Shown: positions 1-8,300 of the stretch, one piece after another
Numbering within the stretch: position 1 is the stretch's first letter
Layout: every line of letters begins with the position of its first letter
From: Gimesia chilikensis
GTDB taxonomy: Bacteria; Planctomycetota; Planctomycetia; Planctomycetales; Planctomycetaceae
NCBI RefSeq assembly: GCF_007744075.1
Contig: NZ_CP036266.1
Span: 1,729,655-1,793,654 of the forward strand
Length of the DNA stretch: 64,000 nucleotides
Reading direction: 5' to 3'
The notes under the pieces: model-generated
The model's input: the letters and a program-made list of their open reading frames with translations, nothing else
Told to the model about the DNA's origin: nothing
The model's database searches: none
Translations under genes and position numbers: made by a program

Positions 1-1
1 T

Positions 2-64
2 GCAGACGAACTCGACGACTTCTTCAGCGGCATCGCCGGCGGAGACAACCCGCTGCTGGACTAA
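2..64 (+). CDS. C-terminal end of an unidentified protein (partial)
   Basis: The window opens inside a reading frame that ends at TAA 62-64. Only 20 residues are visible. They form an acidic tail ending in GGDNPLLD, rich in Asp, Gly and Phe. A strong intrinsic terminator begins 34 bases after the stop, which supports this as a true gene end. The visible part is too short to name a family. Confidence 0.6.
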   Translation, partial: ADELDDFFSGIAGGDNPLLD

Positions 65-97
65 TTAAACCAGTCCAGTTACAAACAGTCCCGACAG

Positions 98-134
98 GCC
101 CCCGGAAACCCAAGGTTTCCGGGGGCTATTTTTG
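98..134 (+). terminator. Rho-independent terminator
   Basis: A perfect 13-bp GC-rich stem (98-110 with 114-126) closes on a 3-base loop and is followed by a T-rich run. It terminates the partial gene ending at 64. Confidence 0.9.
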
Positions 135-282
135 TTGGTTTAGCGAGTTATTTGTGATGAACGTTTCCAAGTGAACCTGTGCTGCCGGGATGTTGTCGAA
201 CAGTTCAGAGGCCGGCATTGAAAATGAGGAGCGGTTGTCGGCCTGCTGTTTCAGATTCAACATCAACCAGGAGACCAATTAA

Positions 283-1047
283 ATGACAGAAGCATCTCAT
301 CAGCGTTTGACGATTGATCAGTTCACCAGACAGGCGGTACCGTTTACGAAACTTCCGGGCCACTCGACTTCACTGGAACTACTGGCTGAACTGTCTCAAT
401 TGAAAGGCACAGATGAGGTACTGGATGTCGCCTGTGGTCCGGGAATTGTCGCCTGTTATTTTGCGGAAAACGCTCAGCGTGTGACTGGTGTGGACCTGAC
501 GCCGGAAATGCTGAGACAGGCAAGACGGAGGCAGGAAGAGCAGGGGTTGAAGAATCTGGAGTGGGTAGAAGGGAGCGGTGAGAGGCTTCCGTTTCCAGAT
601 CACAGTTTTTCTCTGGTCGTCAGTCGTTATGCATTTCATCATTTTGAGCGACCTGAGACTGTATTAGCCGAGATGTGTCGGGTTTGCCAGCCGGGGGGAA
701 TCGTATTGGTGGCGGATGTCTGTCTGCCAGCAGAACAGGTGGCAGCTTACGATGCACTGGAAAAACTGCGTGACCCCTCGCACGTGCATGTATTGAGTCG
801 GGACGAAATATGTACGCTGTTTGAGGGGCAAAAACTTCAGCAGATTCAATTCGGCGAATACAAGGTAGAGTTGACCGTCGAAGAACAGCTGGCGGCTTCG
901 TTTCCCGTTCCAGGTGGAGCAGTGGAATTCCGCAGACTGCTGGAAAATGACGTGACTGAAAACAGGTTTGGCGTCTCCGCACATCAGAAGGCTGGGGCAC
1001 TGTGCTATGCCGTGCCGATCGTGGCGGCTGCAGGGAGAAAGCCTTAG
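283..1047 (+). CDS. Class I SAM-dependent methyltransferase
   Basis: This 254-residue cytosolic protein has the Methyltransf_11 / UbiE-like Rossmann fold. The SAM-binding motif I is VLDVACGPG (residues 46-54). The acidic strand-2 end is GVDLTPEM (69-76), and the motif with PFPDHSFSLV lies near 103-112. The C-terminal third is less conserved and probably sets substrate choice. The ATG at 283 follows an AGGAGA ribosome site at a good distance. The gene is flanked by its own terminator, so it is probably monocistronic. The substrate cannot be told: small-molecule methylation such as a quinone or sterol-like compound is typical of the family, but none is supported by the neighbours. Confidence 0.85.
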   Translation: MTEASHQRLTIDQFTRQAVPFTKLPGHSTSLELLAELSQLKGTDEVLDVACGPGIVACYFAENAQRVTGVDLTPEMLRQARRRQEEQGLKNLEWVEGSGERLPFPDHSFSLVVSRYAFHHFERPETVLAEMCRVCQPGGIVLVADVCLPAEQVAAYDALEKLRDPSHVHVLSRDEICTLFEGQKLQQIQFGEYKVELTVEEQLAASFPVPGGAVEFRRLLENDVTENRFGVSAHQKAGALCYAVPIVAAAGRKP

Positions 1048-1079
1048 CTGTTGCATAGAGAACTGTCTAAACCAGCCAG

Positions 1080-1117
1080 AGAGCCCTTGGAAGATGACTT
1101 CTGAGGGCTCTTTTTTT
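1080..1117 (+). terminator. Rho-independent terminator
   Basis: An 8-bp stem (AGAGCCCT at 1080-1087 with AGGGCTCT at 1104-1111) is followed by seven T. It lies 33 bases after the methyltransferase stop. Confidence 0.85.
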
Positions 1118-1436
1118 GCGCCGACACCTTTCTTGTCTCTGCTGTCCGGAATCAGCAGGTTGCTGCAGACACTTTCCCGTTGAGGAGAGTGCTAAGTCCG
1201 GGTCTGTCGCATGATCAAATCGTATTCAGCGGACTGATCCGCATAATCGATACGACAGGAATTCTTATCAAAAGTGTTAAAACCGTTGTAAAGCAATCTG
1301 AACAAAATCGGAATATGCCTGGGACGATCGTGCGCGGTGATCGCAAAAGGTGGGGTTGTGCTGATTTTATAAGTTATTCTGGTTAAATGGCTTATGCTGC
1401 TTGTGTCGGTTTTGTCTTTTGTCGGGTTCGTAGTAA

Positions 1437-1451
1437 TGGCACACATCTTGC
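1437..1451 (+). promoter_or_regulatory. Candidate sigma-54 (-24/-12) promoter
   Basis: TGGCAC (1437-1442), five bases, then TTGC (1448-1451) fits the sigma-54 consensus TGGCAC-N5-TTGC exactly in sequence and spacing. Transcription would start near 1462, about 520 bases before the next gene, leaving a long leader. A single match of this quality can occur by chance. Confidence 0.45.
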
Positions 1452-1581
1452 GAATTGTATCAATCAATCCGAATGATCCGACTTTACAGAATGGTTCGGA
1501 TATAGCGGTTATGAGAATTACAAATGAAATGGCTTCAGCGGTCCTGAAGGGGGCAGCGAAGTCGAGTGCATAAAGAGAGTG

Positions 1582-1858
1582 TGCGGCGACCTGAGAGACC
1601 GTTGCGCAAATCGGTGACCTGAGAGACCACCGATGACTGATTGACTGAAGCGGAGAGAACTTCTGGTGAGTTTGCCCTGATTTTTTACGGTGAGTGAGGT
1701 AATGAGTTCCGCCTCGTTCGCCAGAAAAGGAAAGCCTGAGAAACTTTCCTCTCCCGCTTTAGCCAATCGGCGTTTTGCTTACATGAATCAATGCCAGTTA
1801 CAGGGAAGTGTCCCTGAGGAAATAAGAAGCCGGGTTGTGGCCATGAATGGCTGACCCG
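1582..1858 (+). ncRNA. Candidate structured RNA leader (six hairpins)
   Basis: No gene was recognised in 1118-1985. It contains a row of hairpins on the plus strand: 1582-1608 (8 pairs, one bulge), 1610-1634 (perfect 7-bp stem), 1689-1722 (11 pairs, three of them G.U), 1728-1750 (7 bp), 1801-1816 (6 bp with a 4-base loop) and 1831-1858 (two stacked stems, one G.U). Hairpins 1, 2 and 4 share CTGAGA in the loop. G.U pairs favour a plus-strand RNA. The row could be the 5' leader of the Flp/TadE-like gene or a separate small RNA. It matches no riboswitch class I know. Confidence 0.4.
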
Positions 1859-1985
1859 CTTGAAGCCTGTGAATGATCAGTGAGAACTGTGACAGCCAGG
1901 CGAGATGATTGTCAGAAGATATCAAACCATTACTCATCACTCACTGCGATCGAAACGCGGAACATCAAAATAAAAGGAGCTTCAA

Positions 1986-2489
1986 ATGAGTCGTTGTATT
2001 AAACAGTTCTGGAATGATGAAGGCGGTTTCGTGCTGTCTGCCGAACTGGTCATAATTCTGACCGTGGCAGTACTGGCGATGATCGTCGGTCTTACCTATG
2101 TGCAGTCAGCAGTCATTACCGAATTTAATGACATTGGAAATGCACTGTCTTCATTGAATCAGACTTATGCTTATTCCGGATTTCAGTCGTGGAGCTATTT
2201 CGGTAAGTACAAAGCTTTTTATGCCGGGTCTGCTTACGGCACTTCTCCTCGCGGTGCAGCGATGCTGGGTTATAATGGCGCAGCCTGCAACTATGGAAAT
2301 CAGACTTACGGAGGCAGCTATTCCCAGGATATTCCACTGCAGCAGGAAACTGTCGAACAGCCTTGTGAAATCTGCAGGCCCGATGAAGTGATTGAAGAGC
2401 CTGCCGTCGATTGTCCACACTGTCAGCCTGGAGAACCGATGCTGGCTCCGGAACCAGAGCCGAAAGTCGTTGCTCCACCCAAGAATTAA
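1986..2489 (+). CDS. Flp/TadE-like membrane-anchored protein with two CxxC motifs
   Basis: The protein is 167 residues. The N-terminus (WNDEGGFVLSAE, then a hydrophobic helix about 19-38) resembles class III prepilin or TadE-type proteins, where a Gly precedes the processing site and a Glu starts the helix. The helix is followed by a Gly/Tyr/Ser-rich section (61-115). A Pro/Glu-rich tail carries two cysteine pairs, CEIC (127-130) and CPHC (143-146), which could form disulfides or bind metal. A strong AAAGGAG site precedes ATG 1986. The gene stands alone between a long structured upstream region and a terminator. No other pilus gene is visible, so a surface or pseudopilin-like role is an inference. 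I do not recognise an exact family. Confidence 0.7.
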   Translation: MSRCIKQFWNDEGGFVLSAELVIILTVAVLAMIVGLTYVQSAVITEFNDIGNALSSLNQTYAYSGFQSWSYFGKYKAFYAGSAYGTSPRGAAMLGYNGAACNYGNQTYGGSYSQDIPLQQETVEQPCEICRPDEVIEEPAVDCPHCQPGEPMLAPEPEPKVVAPPKN

Positions 2490-2537
2490 CTTAGAGGTGT
2501 GCAACACTGATCAAGATCAATTGGAACGTGTGAATGT

Positions 2538-2574
2538 CAGCCAGCAGAAGTCATTTTCTGCTGGCTGTTTTATT
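2538..2574 (+). terminator. Rho-independent terminator
   Basis: A perfect 12-bp stem (2538-2549 with 2556-2567) is followed by TTTTATT. It ends the Flp/TadE-like gene. Confidence 0.85.
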
Positions 2575-2611
2575 ATGCAGCCTGGAAACTCCATCATCAG
2601 GCAGATTAATT

Positions 2612-3259
2612 TCAGCGCAGGGATTTATGTGATCCATCACAGCGTGGGAGTTTCCGCGAGAGTCCGCAGGTGCAGTCATGCAGTCCTTTTCCCTCGAGGA
2701 TCTGTGGTGTCAGTTTTTCAATCCGAGAGACGCGTGTCTGGGATTGTTTGGGTGCAGAAAAGTGGATGAGGTAGGCTCGTTGTCTGCCGGGCGTGAGGGC
2801 CGCGAATGCTTTTTTCAAGGCCGGGTTGTTTTTGAATTGATCCTGCAGTTCGTGAGGAAGCTCCAGTTCCGCTTCCTGTTGCAGATCTAACTTGCGGCCT
2901 GCTTTTTCCAGCTCGATGGCTTCCAGGATGTAGCGTTGCACAATCGGTTCGAGATCATTGATTTCCTGCAGCGTTGTGAACCGGATCAGCCGCGCAGCCC
3001 GCGAGTTCTTGCCGGGTCTGGCGAGAACCTGATCAGGATCTTTCAACAGGGCACCCTTGAAGAAACTGAGTGAGCAGAAATCTTTGAAGCATCCCAGGAT
3101 GACGACGTTTTTGTTCTGAAATGTGTAACAGGGGCTGCGCCATTTCAGTTCTTCAGTCAGCGGTGACTTGAGCAGGATTTTTCTGAGCTCTGTGGCTTCC
3201 GTTTGCCAGTGCTGTAACTCAGCTAGATAGTCGTCGACTGCGGGGTTCCTGATGGGCAT
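2612..3259 (-). CDS. YdeI/DUF1801-family protein with C-terminal CDGSH iron-sulfur tail
   Basis: This is a 215-residue cytosolic protein. Residues about 18-110 form a DUF1801/YdhG-like domain (RSPCYTFQNKNVVILGCFKDFCSLSFFKG). Residues about 135-192 are the YdeI C-terminal helical part (TPGRQRAYLIHF...ILEGKGLHD). Directly after it comes CTCGLSRKLPRCDGSH (196-211), which fits the CDGSH signature C-x-C-x2-(S/T)-x3-P-x-C-D-G-(S/A/T)-H exactly. Cys196, Cys198, Cys207 and His211 would bind a 2Fe-2S cluster. YdeI homologues have been linked to peptide resistance in other bacteria, but the molecular role is unclear. The CDGSH tail suggests a redox or Fe-S link. The gene is monocistronic. Confidence 0.85.
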   Translation of the reverse strand: MPIRNPAVDDYLAELQHWQTEATELRKILLKSPLTEELKWRSPCYTFQNKNVVILGCFKDFCSLSFFKGALLKDPDQVLARPGKNSRAARLIRFTTLQEINDLEPIVQRYILEAIELEKAGRKLDLQQEAELELPHELQDQFKNNPALKKAFAALTPGRQRAYLIHFSAPKQSQTRVSRIEKLTPQILEGKGLHDCTCGLSRKLPRCDGSHKSLR

Positions 3260-3423
3260 GGAGAAACGCTTTGAAAAAGGTGTAAGGTCGTGTCAGCAGA
3301 AGAGAAGCTTGTGACTTCTCCGGAGATTGAGAAGTTCTGCAGCTGCATTGTAACTCTTAGGGTGAGAGAGGCGATACCGGATTTTTGATGAGTTGAGGCG
3401 GGCAGGGCATTGTGAGGGGACAT

Positions 3424-3457
3424 AAAAAAAACCTTGCCCGTAATGGACAAGGTTTTT
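3424..3457 (-). terminator. Rho-independent terminator of tRNA-Ala
   Basis: AAAACCTTG and CAAGGTTTT arms enclose an 11-base loop. Read on the minus strand the hairpin is followed by a run of T. It lies about 30 bases past the 3' end of the tRNA. Confidence 0.8.
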
Positions 3458-3487
3458 AGATGTTGGCTACGCGAAGTAGCATCTGAG

Positions 3488-3560
3488 TGGAGGATACCGG
3501 GCTCGAACCGGTGACCTTTTGGCTGCCAGCCAAACGCTCTCCCAACTGAGCTAATCCCCC
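3488..3560 (-). tRNA. tRNA-Ala(GGC)
   Basis: The 73-nt minus-strand cloverleaf has a GGGGGAT/ATCCTCC acceptor, a GCTC/GAGC D stem, a TTTGG/CCAAA anticodon stem with loop CTGGCAG, and an ACCGG/CCGGT T stem with TTCGAGC. The anticodon is GGC. The acceptor contains the G3:U70 pair that marks alanine tRNAs. The 3' CCA is not encoded. Confidence 0.97.
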
Positions 3561-3594
3561 GAATTGCGGTAAGTTCTACCTGCGAGATAGGATA

Positions 3595-3622
3595 AGGATA
3601 GAAAATAGTTTCGGCAATTCAA
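3595..3622 (-). promoter_or_regulatory. Candidate sigma-70 promoter for tRNA-Ala
   Basis: On the minus strand TTGAAT (3622-3617), a 16-base spacer and TATCCT (3600-3595) lie 34 bases before the tRNA 5' end. Four of six bases match each consensus box. Confidence 0.4.
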
Positions 3623-3706
3623 GTGCTGGGAAACAATCTAAATGAAAAAAACGCCTAAAAAGCTGGTAGAAGTTTTTGCAGATCCCCTTTGATGAATGTG
3701 TGTTAG

Positions 3707-3760
3707 GAAAAAAACAGCCCCGAAACAGGTTTTCCGAACCTGTGGGCGGTGTTTCGGCTC
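3707..3760 (-). terminator. Candidate terminator upstream of tRNA-Ala
   Basis: A branched hairpin (outer arms near 3716-3727 and 3750-3759, inner AGGTT/AACCT stem) is followed on the minus strand by seven T (3714-3708). It would stop antisense read-through coming from lexA towards the tRNA. It could also shape the 5' leader of the DinB-like gene on the plus strand. Confidence 0.5.
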
Positions 3761-3839
3761 CACTCAAGTAATGACAGGGATGGTATCGGCGGGGTTCAGG
3801 TGGTTCTCTGCCTCTATTTAATTTCAGGGGGAGTATTTC

Positions 3840-4418
3840 ATGGCTGTGGGACTGATTTCACGTTTGCACGCACATCGCCGCTGGGTTAATCAGAGGTTGC
3901 TGGAATCTGCTCAACGACTGTCTGAGGAACAGAGACGTCAGGAATTTTCCATCGGCCAGGGCTCGATCTGGAAAACACTGATGCATTTGTATGCAGCCGA
4001 ATATGTCTGGCTGGAAGCACTACTGGGAGATGTGGCGCCTGTGTTACCGGGTGACCTGCCGGGAGCGTTGCCTGGAAATCAACAGGGAGAAGGGGGGATT
4101 CAGTCGCTAGAGGAGCTTAGAGAAAAATGGGGGGAACTGGAGCAGCGCTGGATTGCGTATCTGCAGGGGTTGAGTGAAGCCGATCTGGATCAATTCGTTC
4201 GTAAACAGAGTACAAGCTCCGGTAAGGGGCAAGTGCATCAGACCAGACGGGCGGATGTGCTGATGCATGTCTGTCTGCATGCGCAATACACGACCGCGCA
4301 GCTGATCAACATGCTGCGACAGGCAGGCGCGGAAAGTCTGCCCGACAGCATGCTGATCACGTTAGCACGCCAGGAAATGGCTCAGGAAAACGAGGCATTC
4401 CCGGGGGAAGTCGATTAA
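3840..4418 (+). CDS. DinB-family (DinB/YfiT four-helix) protein
   Basis: This 192-residue protein has the layout of the DinB superfamily, a four-helix bundle that usually holds one metal ion on three histidines. The likely ligands are His49 (LMHLYAAEYVW) and the pair His143/His147 (LMHVCLHAQYTTAQL). Members often act as thiol-dependent transferases, but many are uncharacterised, and this one cannot be assigned a reaction. A GGGGAG ribosome site precedes ATG 3840. Its stop codon overlaps the lexA stop in the opposite direction. DinB-named proteins were first linked to DNA damage in Bacillus. The neighbourhood with lexA is suggestive but not evidence of SOS control. Confidence 0.85.
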   Translation: MAVGLISRLHAHRRWVNQRLLESAQRLSEEQRRQEFSIGQGSIWKTLMHLYAAEYVWLEALLGDVAPVLPGDLPGALPGNQQGEGGIQSLEELREKWGELEQRWIAYLQGLSEADLDQFVRKQSTSSGKGQVHQTRRADVLMHVCLHAQYTTAQLINMLRQAGAESLPDSMLITLARQEMAQENEAFPGEVD

Positions 4419-5020
4419 ACGAACTTCCGGATGACCCCTTTGACAACACCCAGAATCTGGACATTGTTGGAATAGATGGGGGCCATGCTTGAGTTGGCAG
4501 GTTCGAGCCGCACGCGATCTGCTTCCTGATAGAAGCGTTTCAGCGTTGCTTCCTCCTGATCAACGAGGGCAACCACGATTTCACCCTGCTGGCAGGTGTC
4601 CTGTTTTTTGACGATCACGTAGTCGCCATCCTGAATCTGGGCTTCGATCATGGAAGTCCCTTTGACTTTGAGGCAGAAGTTATCGCCCGATTCAAACAGG
4701 GAGCTGAAATCGACTTGTGAATCGCCCATGGTTGAGCCAATCGGGGCTCCCGCCTGCAGCGATCCTGCGAGGTGGATGTTGGCCGGCTTCTGGGCATTGT
4801 CACAGAGTTGGATCGAACGTGAGATATGCGACTTACGTTTGATCAGCCCTTTGCGTTCGAGTGCCTTGAGGTGTCCCATGACGCCGTTGGGAGAGCGAAT
4901 ATCGAATGCATCGCCGATCTCACGGACTGTTGGACCATAACCACGGTTAATAATCTTATCTTTTAGAAACTGGTAAATAGCCTGTTGGCGTTCTGTCAGC
5001 TTGACTTTCTGGTCAATCAT
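4415..5020 (-). CDS. lexA: LexA repressor
   Basis: This 201-residue SOS repressor and self-cleaving S24 peptidase controls DNA-damage genes. An N-terminal winged helix (about 1-70; LTERQQAIYQFLKDKI, then PTVREIGDAF) binds DNA. The auto-cleavage site is Ala90-Gly91 (QAGAPIG). The catalytic pair is Ser123 (GTSM) and Lys161 (EATLKRF). Length and motif order are normal for LexA. On activation by RecA the Ala-Gly bond would be cut. The gene converges with the DinB-like gene, and the stop codons overlap at TTAA. I could not find a clear SOS box in the 140 bases upstream, so its own operator is not identified. Confidence 0.97.
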   Translation of the reverse strand: MIDQKVKLTERQQAIYQFLKDKIINRGYGPTVREIGDAFDIRSPNGVMGHLKALERKGLIKRKSHISRSIQLCDNAQKPANIHLAGSLQAGAPIGSTMGDSQVDFSSLFESGDNFCLKVKGTSMIEAQIQDGDYVIVKKQDTCQQGEIVVALVDQEEATLKRFYQEADRVRLEPANSSMAPIYSNNVQILGVVKGVIRKFV

Positions 5021-5380
5021 GCCTGCTTTTCCTCACATCTTTGATTACGTAACGGGTGACTTTAAGGGGAATTTCTCCACAAGCTGGCCCGCTCTATACA
5101 CTAATGGACTCTTATGACCCTTATTCCTAACAGGATAATTTACATATAAAGGAAAAAAAGAGTCAAATTTCAGAGATCAGTGTCAATTGATGTGTGATGG
5201 TAAGGCTTTACAAAGAAAAGGCTTACAAGAGAGATGTTTGCAGGAAGTCGTTTCAGGTAGACAGTCGGGAAATGATTATTAAAAAAAGTGAAAGTTGCTT
5301 CTCGCTGTTCACCGGCTGATTTCCGGTCGCACGTTATAAGCGTGCGAATTCGGGATCTCAGCGGTGATTTTGCAAAAGAC
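5021..5380. other. Intergenic region between lexA and the LplT-Aas fusion
   Basis: The 360 bases hold the lexA upstream region (a GAGG ribosome site precedes its ATG) and the 3' flank of the downstream fusion gene. Two small hairpins sit near the latter: 5311-5327 (ACCGG/CCGGT) and 5328-5346 (CGCACG/CGTGCG). On the minus strand a seven-T run follows 24 bases later (5287-5281), so they may act as a weak terminator. No gene was seen. Confidence 0.4.
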
Positions 5381-8300
5381 TTAGCTCGCGACTTCGACAG
5401 GAAAGGCCTCGCAGGCGAGCAGTTTGATGCGTGCCAGATCGAGTTTCCCGGTTCCCAGGAGCGGAATAGCGTCGACTTCCAGGAAACTGTCGCTGGAGGG
5501 CAGCCAGAGATTGGGAATGCCTGACTGTGCCAGCTCTTTGAGGATTTCATCGACCGATTTGTTCAAATGTTTATGCAGGACGATGAGCCGTTCCCCTTTG
5601 CGTGCATCGGGAACTGCGGTGACTGCGACTTCGACCTCGGCTTCTTCCGCATCAGGATCGCTGACGATGCCGGTGATGATTTCTTCGATTCTGAGATGTG
5701 GCACCATCTCTCCCCCAATTTTGGAGAAGCGGGTCTGCCGACCGGTGATGGCGATGAAACCATCTTCATCGATCGTGGCGATGTCCCCCGTGTTATACCA
5801 GCCATCAATGATGACCTCTGCGGTTTTCTCGGGATTGTTGAGATACCCTTTCATGACGTTGGGCCCCTTGATGAAGAGAAGTCCCTCTTCACCATCCGGA
5901 AGATCTTCCATGGTTTCCGGGTTGACCGTTTTGGCCATGACGCAGGGGATGGGGCGACCAACGGTTCCCGGTTTGGCAGAGACTTCATCCGGATCCAACT
6001 GGCGGCTGGGGGGGACATTCACTGCTGCGACGGGGGAGAGTTCGGTGGTACCGTAGCCTTCAGTGGGGAAGATACCGAATTTTTCTTCGAATTCCCGGGC
6101 GAGACTCTGGGGCAGTTTTTCGGCACCCGTGATGACGACATCCATCGAGGCAAACTGCTCTTTGGTGCAGCGTTTGAGGTAGTGCCTGAGGAAGGTCGGT
6201 GTGGTGGCGAAGAGGGTTGCCTTGTATTTTTCGATCATTTTGCCGACGGTGCGGGCATCGGTCGGATTGAAGTGATAACAGGAACGCATTTTTCGGACGA
6301 AAGGCATCCAGAGCGAAATCGTGTAGCCGAACGAATGGAAGAAGGGGAGGATTCCCAGGATGCAATCCTTTTGCGAGAGCTGAAGCAGATCGTCAGCAGA
6401 GTTGATATTCGAGATAATGTTGTGGTGGGAGAGCATCACCCCTTTGGGAAGCCCGGTCGAACCGGAAGTGAAAATTACGGTGCTGAGATCATCCGATTTG
6501 ACGCGATGCAGTCCGGTGATACGTTCGATGATCCAGGCGGGGACGACGAATGCCTGGAACATGCTGACGAGTTTATCCCAGAGTGTGACCTTGGTTTTGA
6601 GGTCATCCAGGAGGACCACGTTGGCGTCCATTTCGATGGGACGTTTTTCCAGGAACTTCTGGCTGGTGAGCACGGTTTTGATACCGGCTTCCTGAATACA
6701 GTAATTAATGTCGCTGTCTGAGAGAGTGTAATTGAGATTGATGGGTACCCGACCTGAGATCGCGAGACTGGCGTTGACGGCACAACCGCCGACTGAGGGC
6801 GGCAGCAGGACGCCGACCATCTTTTCATCTGGTTTAAGGACAAACTTGTTGAGCAGTCGCCGCAGGACGAGTGCGCCGGTGAGCAGCATGCCTCCAGTGC
6901 GTTCGTCACCCATGGAGTCTGAGACTTTGAGCTGGAATCGCTGGCTTTTACATTTTCTCAAAAACAGTCGTGGTGGAATCATTTGGTACGTCTTTCGAAA
7001 ATTGGCGGCATCAACTCCCAGGTTCTGTACGACTCGCTGGACGTGCTTTTCGTTTTCCGGATGGAGAACGGGTTTTCCAAATCGAATTGAAACCGGGTAG
7101 GGCCACCGCCTGGGTTTTTTCCAGAAAAACTTTCCGCCATGAAAACTGAAGATGCTTCCCCACAACTCATCGATATAGACAGGGATGACGGGAGCACCAG
7201 TGCCTTTAATGATTTTCATCAGGCCGGATTGAAACGGTTGCAGATATCCCGAACGGGTTAACTTTCCTTCCGCGAAGATACAGACTAATTCGCCATTTTC
7301 AATGGCATTTCTCGCGGATTTGATTGATTTCATAAGTGCTTTGGGGCCGTCTTCCACGTTGATGGGGATCGTGTTATACAGCCGGGAGAGCCAGGCGACC
7401 CAGGGCGCTTCGACGTAGGTGGAGTAAGCGATCATTCTGACGGGACGTGTGGAGGTCAGAATCAGAAAGATGCCATCCAGCCAGGAGACGTGGTTGGCAA
7501 CCAGCAGGGCGCCCCCTTTCTTGGGGAGATTCTTAAGACCCTTTACCCGCAGCTTGTAAATCGTGCAGCTGACGAGCCAGACCATAAAGCGGATGGTGGC
7601 GTTGGGTAGCAGTTTGAAGATGTAAATCCCGACTGGTATTGTGAGCAGGCCCAGGACCATGAAAATCTGACTGGCCGACAGTTCGAGGTGCTTCTGCATG
7701 ACCCAGAAGGCAAACGAAGCGACGAGAATGAAGGCGAATGCAAGGAAGTTCGCGGCTGCCAGGACACTGCCACGCGTTTCTACGTCACTGCGGTGCTGGA
7801 GGAATGTTTCCAGCGGAATGTCGAACAGTCCCGAACTGACGCCGAGCAGGAAGAGCCAGAGCAGCGACAGGGAGTAGTGCAGGCTGGTGGCGTTTTCGGC
7901 TCCCGGTCCCACGCTGTTACCAGTGAAGAACAGCATCAGAGAGGTCAAAACGATGCCCGCAGCACCCAGGGGGACGATGCCCAGCTCGATGCGTCCGGAA
8001 GACCAGATCCCGGCGAGGATACTTCCCAAAGCGACACCAAATACGAGGATGCCCAGCAGGGGACCGATGTCTTTCTGTGTCAGCTGCAGTTCATTGATGC
8101 CGTAGGTATCGACGTTCATTTGTGCCAGTGAAGCCAGCATCCAGAAGAAGGCGACCCCCAGTGCGGTGCGGAGTAGAGGCGTACTGCTGCGGAGTAACTG
8201 CATCTGGTGCCAGGTTTCTTTGGCTGGATTGTAGGGGAATTCGCGTGTAGGAGCTGCCGCGGGCAGCTTGCGGATCTTCAGGCTGACCAGAGTTCCCAGG

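Noticed and set aside
1582..1640. Possible TPP riboswitch because of CTGAGAGA
   Set aside because: The second TPP arm (CTGGATAATACCAGCG-like) is missing and no thiamine gene follows.
1192..1766. Short minus-strand open frames in the long gap
   Set aside because: No ribosome sites, no family pattern, and they overlap the structured region.
5021..5165. SOS box upstream of lexA
   Set aside because: No clear GAAC-N4-GTTC-like or CTG-N10-CAG palindrome was found; lexA operators in this phylum may differ, so the site stays unassigned.
5567..6721. Long open frame of 384 codons on the plus strand
   Set aside because: It is antisense to the acyl-ACP synthetase domain of the LplT-Aas fusion, with no family match and biased composition.
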